Source: a virus. From it: 20,272 nt of DNA. Both the position numbers and the translations under genes were made by a program. The DNA lies in IMG/VR virus record IMGVR_UViG_3300047361_000067, positions 1 through 20,272 of that record. One strand, given 5' to 3'. Shown one piece after another: positions 1-5,459 of the stretch (the stretch's first letter is position 1; each line of letters starts with the position of its first letter). The notes below the pieces were generated by a model that had not been told where the DNA came from, did not search any database, and was given only the letters and a program-made list of their open reading frames with translations.

Positions 1-132
1 AGAGCTATGACAGCTAACCCAGGTGGGATTGCTGCTTCTGCTCAACTAGGATTAGATGGTGGTGGAGTAAGAGCTACTGACGATCAAATGTTTTGGTCAG
101 GCGCTGTATTCAGCTCTGTTGACGATATATAA
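1..132 (+). CDS. 3' end of an unrecognised phage protein (partial)
   Basis: An open frame enters from the left edge and stops at TAA 130-132. The visible 43 residues are rich in Gly, Ala and Ser (an NPGGIAASAQLGLDGGG stretch) and end in FSSVDDI. There is no membrane segment or recognisable motif. The next gene begins 8 bases after the stop, so it probably belongs to the same transcript. A Met codon at 7-9 could in principle be a start, but it would give only a 41-residue protein without any leader inside the window, so I treat this as the tail of a longer gene. I do not recognise the product; a virion protein is only a guess from the Gly/Ala-rich composition and the neighbourhood. Confidence 0.55.
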   Translation, partial: RAMTANPGGIAASAQLGLDGGGVRATDDQMFWSGAVFSSVDDI

Positions 133-140
133 ACTAACTT

Positions 141-299
141 ATGAAATCTAGAGGTTTAGGTGACGACATAGAGAAGTTTACAAAAGCTTCTGGTATCAAA
201 AAATTAGTTGATAATGTATCAAAAGGTTTAAACATTCCCTGCGGCTGCTCAAGTCGTAGGGATGCTTTAAACAAAATGCTTCCATACAAAAATAGATAA
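141..299 (+). CDS. 52-residue conserved phage protein with CGC motif
   Basis: ATG 141 to TAA 297-299 encodes 52 residues. The N-terminal half (GLGDDIEKFTKASGIKKLVD) looks like an amphipathic helix. The C-terminal half contains a Cys-Gly-Cys pair (C35-G36-C37) followed by SSRRDALNKMLPYK. The pattern GLGD..I.K.TKA.GI, then CGC..R...LN...PY, is one I associate with small proteins of unknown function scattered through phage genomes. The paired cysteines could bind metal or form a disulfide, but two cysteines alone make no complete zinc site, so this would need a dimer. It sits 8 bases after the preceding stop and 1 base before the next start, so it is almost certainly co-transcribed with both. 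No function is assigned. Confidence 0.75.
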   Translation: MKSRGLGDDIEKFTKASGIKKLVDNVSKGLNIPCGCSSRRDALNKMLPYKNR

Positions 300-300
300 T

Positions 301-609
301 ATGGCTTTTAAATTAACAAACCCTCCTTACAAAACACATCAAACTCCAGTTTATCACGTTGATATGGAAGATGATGTAATGGGTAAAGCTAATAATAATG
401 GAACAATAATTATAAATAAAAACGTTGATCCTAAGGATATACCTTCTGTTATTGCTCATGAGGAAGTTCATATAGATCAAATGAAACGTGGTGATTTAGA
501 TTACGACGATGAAAACGTTTATTGGAAAGGTAAGAAATATTCACGAGCTGCTATGGAAGAAGGTGCTAAAAACCTACCATGGGAAGCTGAAGCGTATAAA
601 AACGCATAA
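301..609 (+). CDS. Small HExxH zincin-like protein
   Basis: A 102-residue protein. Residues 53-57 read HEEVH, the HExxH signature of zinc metallopeptidases, inside a helix-like IAHEEVHIDQM context. A later LPWEAEAYKNA segment (E95 or E97) could supply the third ligand, as in gluzincin-type folds. The middle (GDLDYDDENVYWKGKKYSR) reads as a beta-hairpin between them. The N-terminal NNNGTIIIN strand is typical of the beta-sheet preceding the HExxH helix. There is no signal peptide or membrane segment. At this size it is a minimal domain, so it may be a metal-binding structural protein rather than an active protease. A role in prohead or virion processing, or in lysis, is inference. It ends in a TAATG overlap with the next gene, which suggests translational coupling. 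Confidence 0.8.
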   Translation: MAFKLTNPPYKTHQTPVYHVDMEDDVMGKANNNGTIIINKNVDPKDIPSVIAHEEVHIDQMKRGDLDYDDENVYWKGKKYSRAAMEEGAKNLPWEAEAYKNA

Positions 610-812
610 TGAATTTTTCAGAAAAAGGTTATCTAAGTGATAGTCCTGATGTAGATAAACATCAAAATATAATACAAGGTAATAAAATAACAATGAAAGG
701 TGTTGAATTTAAAGTTCTAGGAACAGACGATAGAGGATATACTAAGATAATGTATCCAGGATATGACTACACGTTTCCAGGGGCTAAATACGTAATAGAA
801 ACAAAAATTTAA
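609..812 (+). CDS. Conserved hypothetical phage protein, 67 aa
   Basis: The ATG at 609 overlaps the previous stop by one base (TAATG), which both fixes the start and suggests coupled translation. The 67 residues contain NIIQGNKITMKGVEFKVLGTDDRGYTKIMYPGYDYTFPG, split here as short beta-strands around a VLGxDD turn and a MxPGxDYxFPG motif. That pattern is familiar from small proteins of unknown role near tail or lysis genes in marine phages. It is probably a small all-beta domain. There are no cysteines, no membrane segment and no catalytic signature. I cannot say what it does; a minor virion component is one possibility. Confidence 0.7.
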   Translation: MNFSEKGYLSDSPDVDKHQNIIQGNKITMKGVEFKVLGTDDRGYTKIMYPGYDYTFPGAKYVIETKI

Positions 813-822
813 AATAAAAAAA

Positions 823-1182
823 ATGAGTTCAGCATTTTATCAAAAGCATTCAGCAAAAAATCCAATAAAGCAATTACAACAAGCGTATGAAAATGCAGAA
901 ACTGGAGATCTTATAGACGAAAGTGTACATGAAAATACTACATACAAGTCTAATAACTTGAAAGATAAAATATCAGGAATGAAGTATAACGTTGAAAATA
1001 TTAGTGAAGTACAAGAAGATGACAAAGGTCAATTCATGACAACTCTAGATCAAGACGAGTCTTACGGTGGTCCAAGACCTACAAGTTCTACTGTTACAAA
1101 TTACGATCAAGGAAAAGATCAACCTAGAGATACGTTAAGACCTTACGCTGGAAAGTATTTTAAAAAACCAAGAAAAAGCTAG
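823..1182 (+). CDS. Hypothetical hydrophilic protein, 119 aa
   Basis: The ATG at 823 follows an A-only stretch (aaaataaaaaaa). The product has 119 residues. The N-terminal quarter (KNPIKQLQQAYENAETGDLI) may be helical. The rest is polar and acidic (SEVQEDDKGQF, TLDQDESYGGPRPTSS) and ends in a basic tail RPYAGKYFKKPRKS. It looks mostly disordered, without a hydrophobic core or recognisable motif. The stop TAG 1180-1182 shares its last base with the GTG start of the holin-like gene, so the two are tightly linked. A small antisense reading frame lies across its 5' part, but the sense frame has the proper leader and neighbours. Function unknown. Confidence 0.7.
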   Translation: MSSAFYQKHSAKNPIKQLQQAYENAETGDLIDESVHENTTYKSNNLKDKISGMKYNVENISEVQEDDKGQFMTTLDQDESYGGPRPTSSTVTNYDQGKDQPRDTLRPYAGKYFKKPRKS

Positions 1183-1580
1183 TGAAAAAAATTTGGGAAT
1201 GGTTAAGCGGTAACGTTATCAAAGATGTTGGTGAGGTTATTGACAATTTAACAACCACTGAAGAGGAAAAACTTCAAATCAAAAAAGACATACAAGTTAT
1301 AGTTGAGAAAGCAGCTGCTACAGCTGAAGATCAAATAACAAAACGATGGGAAGCAGATATGACGTCTGACTCTTGGCTTAGTAAGAACACGCGTCCTATG
1401 GCACTTATTTTCTTATCGTTTATGGCTATAGCTTTTATATGGGTGGATAGTCATCATGAAATATCTTTCACTGTAGAACAAGAGTGGATAGAATTATTAA
1501 AGCAATTATTAACAACCGTATACGTAGCATACTTTGGCTCACGTGGTTTCGAAAAATATAAATCAATAAGTAATAAATAA
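1182..1580 (+). CDS. Probable holin (gene-transfer-agent 3TM holin-like)
   Basis: A 132-residue protein starting with GTG at 1182, in a TAGTG overlap with the previous stop. The N-terminal 60 residues are charged and helical (WLSGNVIKDVGEVIDNL, then a TTTEEEK turn). Next comes W56 and a TSDSWLSKNTRP segment, leading into a membrane helix at about residues 72-88 (MALIFLSFMAIAFIWV). A second hydrophobic or amphipathic helix at about 101-119 (WIELLKQLLTTVYVAYFG) is followed by a basic GFEKYK end. The charged domain, then SDSWLSKNxRP, then hydrophobic helices is what I expect of the gene-transfer-agent type of phage holin. These proteins assemble in the inner membrane and release the endolysin or trigger lysis. 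No endolysin is visible in this window. The holin role is inferred from this architecture. Confidence 0.75.
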   Translation: MKKIWEWLSGNVIKDVGEVIDNLTTTEEEKLQIKKDIQVIVEKAAATAEDQITKRWEADMTSDSWLSKNTRPMALIFLSFMAIAFIWVDSHHEISFTVEQEWIELLKQLLTTVYVAYFGSRGFEKYKSISNK

Positions 1581-1583
1581 AAA

Positions 1584-1892
1584 ATGGGACAATACGCAAA
1601 TCAACCTGACTTTATAACACATGACATAAAAGCTGTAACACCTATAGCTGTAGGCGCTTTAAAAGCTACAGATTCTTTAAATGGATCTGTATTATACATA
1701 GGAGGAAGTACAACGGGTCAAACCTTAGAAGTTATACCCGTAGGCGCTACTGGAAGTAATGGAAAAGGATTACCTGGTCAAGCTCAAGCTATCACATTTA
1801 CAAATCCTCCTCAAGGAGAATGGTTTTCTGTAGTAGTTGATTATGTTTTATCAGGTAACACTAATGTCACTAACATTATAGCAGGTAAATAA
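1584..1892 (+). CDS. Small beta-rich protein, possible virion decoration
   Basis: A 102-residue protein beginning MGQYANQPDFITHDIKAV. It is rich in Gly, Thr and Val, with alternating strands: SVLYIGGSTTGQTLEVIPV, then AITFTNPPQGEWFSVVVDYVLSG, then NVTNIIAGK. There are no long helices, no cysteines and no signal peptide. It looks like a small beta-sandwich of the sort phages use as head-decoration or fibre-base domains. The ITFTNPP motif recurs in the N-terminal domain of the adaptor-like gene at 12282, which supports a virion role. The gene begins 3 bases after the holin stop and is the last before an AT-only gap. Decoration function is inference; I am confident only that it is a real gene. 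Confidence 0.75.
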   Translation: MGQYANQPDFITHDIKAVTPIAVGALKATDSLNGSVLYIGGSTTGQTLEVIPVGATGSNGKGLPGQAQAITFTNPPQGEWFSVVVDYVLSGNTNVTNIIAGK

Positions 1893-1946
1893 CTAATATA
1901 TAGGTGACTATATAAATATATAATAACAATTAAATTAAATTAAATT
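1893..1946 (+). promoter_or_regulatory. AT-only intergenic leader, possible promoter
   Basis: This is the only gap above 40 bases in the left half. It contains TAGGTGACTATATAA at 1901-1915, which resembles the SP6-type phage promoter core with two bases missing, and a TATAAT at 1919-1924. The sequence is almost entirely A and T, so a -10 match means little by itself. Four AATTA units (1928-1947) run directly into the ATG. A new transcript starting here for the coiled-coil to portal genes is plausible but unproven. Confidence 0.25.
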
Positions 1947-1947
1947 A
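1928..1947 (+). repeat. AATTA x4 tandem repeat abutting a start codon
   Basis: Four perfect AATTA units; the final A is the A of the ATG at 1947. This is the most extreme case of the A/T-only leaders seen before the free-standing genes of the window, and probably keeps the start site unstructured in place of a Shine-Dalgarno sequence. Confidence 0.85.
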
Positions 1948-2195
1948 TGGCAAAAGCTAAGAAAATTAAAGAAGAACAATTAAAATTAGTTACAGCTCAG
2001 CAATCTAAATTGAGTGAACTACTAAGAAATCTTGGGGTTTTAGATTCTCAAAAAATGAACATACACACAAGCATTAAAGAACTTAGTGCTGAAATAGATT
2101 CTACTAAAAAAGAACTAGAAGAAGAGTATGGTTCAGTTAATATAAATCTAGAAGACGGATCTTATACTGATATAGAAAAAGAAGATGCCGAGTAA
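1947..2195 (+). CDS. Short coiled-coil protein, prefoldin-like in outline
   Basis: An 82-residue protein. Residues 1-58 are nearly all helical with heptad hydrophobics: a first helix around EEQLKLVTAQQSKLSELL, a break at NLGVLDSQK, and a second helix KELSAEIDSTKKELEEEY. The end is a short strand-like segment VNINLEDGSYTDI. Two antiparallel helices joined by a turn resemble the coiled coils of prefoldin and related chaperones, but this is only an outline match. The protein precedes the GroES-like gene by one small gene, so a role in virion protein folding is conceivable. It could equally be a structural coiled coil. Its last 11 bases overlap the next gene. Confidence 0.75.
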   Translation: MAKAKKIKEEQLKLVTAQQSKLSELLRNLGVLDSQKMNIHTSIKELSAEIDSTKKELEEEYGSVNINLEDGSYTDIEKEDAE

Positions 2196-2412
2196 TATTA
2201 GAAAAATTAGTATTGGATCTGACTACAAAAATGATGCTATGCATTATTCAGTAGGTCAACAGGTTTATGGTGGTCATGAAATATCTCATATACTTTTTGA
2301 AGATTCAGACAATTCTTATAATATACATATAAAGAAAAGCAACGAAGTATTGCCGTGGAAGAAATTTAACTCTAACATGGCAATATCAGTTGAGTATGAT
2401 TTAGAGTATTAA
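2185..2412 (+). CDS. Conserved small phage protein, 75 aa
   Basis: The ATG at 2185 lies inside the end of the coiled-coil gene (11-base overlap). The product begins MPSNIRKISIGSDYKNDAMH and continues with GQQVYGGHEISHILFED, YNIHIKKSNEV and PWKKFNSNMAISVEYDLEY. It reads as an all-beta protein of about six short strands. The S.RKISIG..YK..MHY.VGQ start and W..FNSN...S.EY end look like a small conserved phage family of unknown function. There is no catalytic motif. It ends in a TAATG overlap with the GroES-like gene, so both are likely made from one message with coupled translation. Confidence 0.75.
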   Translation: MPSNIRKISIGSDYKNDAMHYSVGQQVYGGHEISHILFEDSDNSYNIHIKKSNEVLPWKKFNSNMAISVEYDLEY

Positions 2413-3017
2413 TGAATAGTTTATATGACTTTATTGTAGAACCTGTAGGTGAAAAATACAGCAATACAATAAAAGTGGGTAACAAAGAATTAGTAGTTAA
2501 CACTAAAATAGAAAACTGGAAATTCGTAAATAGAATAGCTAAGGTTATTAAGACACCTTTAGCATTTAAAACTTTAATAAAAAAAGGAGACCTAGTAGTT
2601 GTTCATCAAAATGTTTTCAGAACATTTTATGACATGAAAGGTGTTAAGAAAAAAAGTAGATCTTATTTTAAAGATAATTTATATTTTTGTGCTATAGATC
2701 AAGTTTATTTATATAAAAATAATAAAGGTTATCACTCGTTTGGTGATAGGTGTTTTATACAACCTATAAAAGATAATCAAGATCTAACACTAGATAAAGA
2801 GCGTAGTCTTATTGGTATACTGAAATATGGCAATAGCTCGTTAAACAAGCTAGAAATAACTCCTGGTGACCTAGTTGGTTATACACCAAATGGTGAATGG
2901 GAGTTTTTAGTTGATAACGAAAGACTTTATTGTATGAAATCAAATGATATTGTAATTAAGTATGAAAACCAAGGAGACGAAGAAAAATATAATCCAAGCT
3001 GGGCAAGTAGCAGTTGA
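2412..3017 (+). CDS. Tandem GroES-like (co-chaperonin-type) protein
   Basis: A 201-residue protein with two successive segments that each follow the GroES layout. Segment 1 (about 4-102) has an opening strand YDFIVEP, a VGNKELVVN region, the IAKVIKTP strand, then KKGDLVVVHQNVFR (K58-G59-D60) and a closing AIDQVYLYKN. Segment 2 (about 111-185) has GDRCFIQPI, a 15-residue loop where GroES carries its mobile loop, then LIGILKYGNSS, TPGDLVGYTPNGEWEFLVDNE, and SNDIVIKY, matching the GroES order of VxP, GxVxxVG, GDxVxxxxxxG, DGExY and DIxA. GroES and the phage T4 equivalent gp31 cap the chaperonin chamber; T4 needs gp31 for capsid folding. A similar job for the downstream capsid gene is inference. 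The last 18 residues are overprinted on the next gene. I rely on pattern, not on a search. Confidence 0.6.
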   Translation: MNSLYDFIVEPVGEKYSNTIKVGNKELVVNTKIENWKFVNRIAKVIKTPLAFKTLIKKGDLVVVHQNVFRTFYDMKGVKKKSRSYFKDNLYFCAIDQVYLYKNNKGYHSFGDRCFIQPIKDNQDLTLDKERSLIGILKYGNSSLNKLEITPGDLVGYTPNGEWEFLVDNERLYCMKSNDIVIKYENQGDEEKYNPSWASSS

Positions 3018-3237
3018 AGAATTAATAAAGGTAGCTAAAGAACCTATTGTAGATTCAGATGATGATATATCTGCTGATCGTTTAAAAAATGCAGCAGCAA
3101 CAAAAAAATTAGCAATATTTGATGCTTTTGAAATATTAAATAGAATACAAGAAGAGCAAGATATGTTAGATGAAAAACCAAAAGAAATAAAACAAAGTAA
3201 TTTTAAAGGCTTTGCGGAGGGTAGATCTAAAAAATAA
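2962..3237 (+). CDS. Terminase small subunit-like protein, 91 aa
   Basis: The ATG at 2962 lies 56 bases inside the GroES-like gene in another frame, and the stop overlaps the terminase ATG as TAATG. The 91 residues are mostly helical: IIQAGQVAVEELIKVAKEP, an acidic loop DSDDD, then SADRLKNAAATKKLAIFDAFEILNRIQEEQDML, given here as a single long helix, and a basic GFAEGRSKK tail. Small size, helical character and position directly before the large terminase fit the small subunit, which recognises packaging DNA and stimulates the motor. I see no clear helix-turn-helix, so it may be an associated factor. The ATG is accepted because an overlapping start gives the full conserved-looking helix, and no nearer internal ATG would keep it. 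Confidence 0.6.
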   Translation: MKTKETKKNIIQAGQVAVEELIKVAKEPIVDSDDDISADRLKNAAATKKLAIFDAFEILNRIQEEQDMLDEKPKEIKQSNFKGFAEGRSKK

Positions 3238-5459
3238 TGTATCAACAAAATCTATATAAAGTATTACCCAACCACATAAAACCTAAGATTCTTAAAAAGA
3301 TGAATAGGTACAAAAAGTGGGAATACGGTTACAACGAGGATCATGATGTAGTTGTGATAAGTAAAACCGGTAAAATTGGAGAGGTTTATGAAATACAAAA
3401 CCTAAAAATAGCTTTGCCTGAAAAAAAAGATATTCATACGTTTGATAATAACAAATGGAACAAAACTGAATATCCTAAGGTTCTAAGCAAGATAAAAACA
3501 ACGTTTGACTGGAAGCAATATCCACAAGATTTTAAAGAAAAATGGTATGATTACATTGATAAAGAGTTTACCCGTAGGGAGGAAGGTTTTTGGTTTTATA
3601 ACAAAAACGTTGCTACTTACCTTACTGGTACTCATTACATGTACTTGCAGTGGAGTAAAATTGACGTTGGGGCACCAGACTTTCGGGAATCAAATAGATT
3701 ATTCTTCATTTTCTGGGAAGCTTGTAAGGCCGATATACGATCCTACGGACTGTGCTACCTTAAGAATCGTCGATCAGGCTTTTCCTTTATGGCATCAGGA
3801 GAGGTGGTCAACTTGGCTACAATATCCTCCGACTCTAGATATGGAGTATTATCTAAGACTGGACCTGATGCGAAGAAGATGTTTACAGACAAGGTGGTAC
3901 CGATATCCGTTAATTATCCATTCTTTTTCAAGCCGACCCAGGACGGTATGGACAGGCCCAAGACCGAGCTTGCCTATCGTGTCCCAGCCACAAAATACAC
4001 CCGTCGTAAGCTTACCTCGTCCACCACGGAAGAAATTGCCCAAGAAGAATTACAAGGCTTGGACACCACAATCGACTGGAAGAATACGGGTGACAACTCC
4101 TACGATGGTGAGAAACTCAAACTCCTCGTCCACGATGAGAGCGGTAAATGGGAAAGGCCGAACAACATCCTCAACAACTGGCGTGTTACGAAAACAACCT
4201 TAAGACTAGGTAGTAGAATTATAGGTAAGTGTATGATGGGATCAACATCAAACGCTTTAGATAAAGGTGGTAGAAACTTTAAGAAATTATATGACGACTC
4301 TGACGTTACAAAAAGAAACAGCAATGGACAGACTCGCTCAGGACTCTATTCTTTGTTCATACCTATGGAATGGAACTACGAAGGATACATTGATTCTTAT
4401 GGCTTACCTGTATTCGACACACCAAAAAAACCTATTGAAGGACCACAAGGTGATAAAATAAAAATAGGTGTAATAGAGTATTGGAACAACGAGGTAGAAG
4501 GACTTAAAGACGATCAAGACGGTTTAAATGAATTTTATAGACAGTTTCCACGTACAACTAAGCACGCTTTTAGAGACGAATCAAAAGAGTCTTTATTTAA
4601 TCTAACTAAAATATATCAACAAATAGATTTTAATGAAGATTTAAAAAACTCTATAAATGTAACAAAAGGTAGTTTTCAATGGGAAAACGGAGACAAAGAC
4701 ACTAGAGTTATATTTGTGCCAAACAAAAACGGTAGATTTTTTATAAGTTGGGTACCTCCTGTTAGTTTACAAAATAAAAGGTTTTTAAAAAATGGAGTTA
4801 ATTATCCAGGTAACGAACACTGTGGTGCTTTTGGTTGTGATCCATATGATATATCAGGGACAGTAGATAAAAGAGGTTCTAATGGATCTTTACACGGTTT
4901 AACTAAGTTTAGCATGGAAGAGGTTCCAGCAAATCATTTTTTCTTAGAATACATAGCTAGACCACAAACTGCTGAGATATTTTTTGAAGATGTATTAATG
5001 GCTTGCGTGTTTTACGGCATGCCAATATTAGCTGAAAACAATAAGCCAAGATTACTTTATTATTTTAAACGTAGAGGTTATAGAGGTTTTGCTATGAATA
5101 GACCAGATAAAAAAAGAAACAAACTATCTGTAACAGAAAGAGAAATAGGTGGTATACCTAACTCAAGCGAAGATATTAAACAAGCACACGCTTCTGCTAT
5201 AGAAACTTACATAGAGCATTTTGTTGGATTAAAAGAAACTGGATATGGTGATATGTATTTTCAACGAACCTTAGAAGATTGGTCTAAATTTAATATAAAC
5301 AACAGAACGTCTCATGATGCTTCTATTAGTTCTGGCTTAGCTTTAATGGCTTGTAACAAACATAGGTATTCACCGACAAATAGAAAAGAATTAAAACCAG
5401 TTGATTTAGGTATTAAAAAATACGACAACAAAGGAGCTATATCAAAAATTTTAAATTAA
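3237..5459 (+). CDS. terL: Terminase large subunit
   Basis: A 740-residue DNA-packaging motor. The ATPase half has a deviant Walker A, LKNRRSGFSFMASGE (about 175-189), in which the usual GK[ST] reads G181-F182-S183. Walker B is LKLLVHDES with D300-E301. A coupling-type motif, GKCMMGSTSN, lies at 330-339. The nuclease half has an RNase H-like acidic set: D535 in AFGCDPYD, E600 in PILAENNKP, and D694 in SHDASISSGLALMA. The family cuts concatemeric DNA and pumps it through the portal. Length is typical for a two-domain terminase with an added N-terminal region (about 1-150). Both ends are fixed by TAATG overlaps. Bases about 3720-4195, from before Walker A to after Walker B, have roughly 50% GC and CGN/CTC/ACC codons, unlike the rest of the gene. 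The protein itself is uninterrupted, so this is a synonymous-codon mosaic, not an insertion. Confidence 0.95.
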   Translation: MYQQNLYKVLPNHIKPKILKKMNRYKKWEYGYNEDHDVVVISKTGKIGEVYEIQNLKIALPEKKDIHTFDNNKWNKTEYPKVLSKIKTTFDWKQYPQDFKEKWYDYIDKEFTRREEGFWFYNKNVATYLTGTHYMYLQWSKIDVGAPDFRESNRLFFIFWEACKADIRSYGLCYLKNRRSGFSFMASGEVVNLATISSDSRYGVLSKTGPDAKKMFTDKVVPISVNYPFFFKPTQDGMDRPKTELAYRVPATKYTRRKLTSSTTEEIAQEELQGLDTTIDWKNTGDNSYDGEKLKLLVHDESGKWERPNNILNNWRVTKTTLRLGSRIIGKCMMGSTSNALDKGGRNFKKLYDDSDVTKRNSNGQTRSGLYSLFIPMEWNYEGYIDSYGLPVFDTPKKPIEGPQGDKIKIGVIEYWNNEVEGLKDDQDGLNEFYRQFPRTTKHAFRDESKESLFNLTKIYQQIDFNEDLKNSINVTKGSFQWENGDKDTRVIFVPNKNGRFFISWVPPVSLQNKRFLKNGVNYPGNEHCGAFGCDPYDISGTVDKRGSNGSLHGLTKFSMEEVPANHFFLEYIARPQTAEIFFEDVLMACVFYGMPILAENNKPRLLYYFKRRGYRGFAMNRPDKKRNKLSVTEREIGGIPNSSEDIKQAHASAIETYIEHFVGLKETGYGDMYFQRTLEDWSKFNINNRTSHDASISSGLALMACNKHRYSPTNRKELKPVDLGIKKYDNKGAISKILN

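Noticed and set aside
2940-3248. 102-codon minus-strand frame opposite the small-terminase-like gene
   Set aside because: It mirrors the helical, Ala/Lys-rich coding frame on the other strand. The sense frame is fixed by overlaps at both ends.
3505-4203. A 232-codon + strand open frame overlapping terL, ending just after the GC-rich block
   Set aside because: The frame is open mainly because the GC-rich block has few stop codons in all frames. The product has no pattern (Arg/Pro/Ser/Thr-rich), no leader, and terL motifs are intact in the main frame. A real overprinted gene is not excluded but not supported.
3849-4324. Antisense frames opposite terL
   Set aside because: They lie in or beside the same GC-rich block, have no start context, and would be the only minus-strand genes in the window.
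3237-5459. Intein or intron in terL as the cause of the composition change
   Set aside because: The block encodes terminase sequence from before Walker A to after Walker B without extra length, intein motifs or frame breaks.
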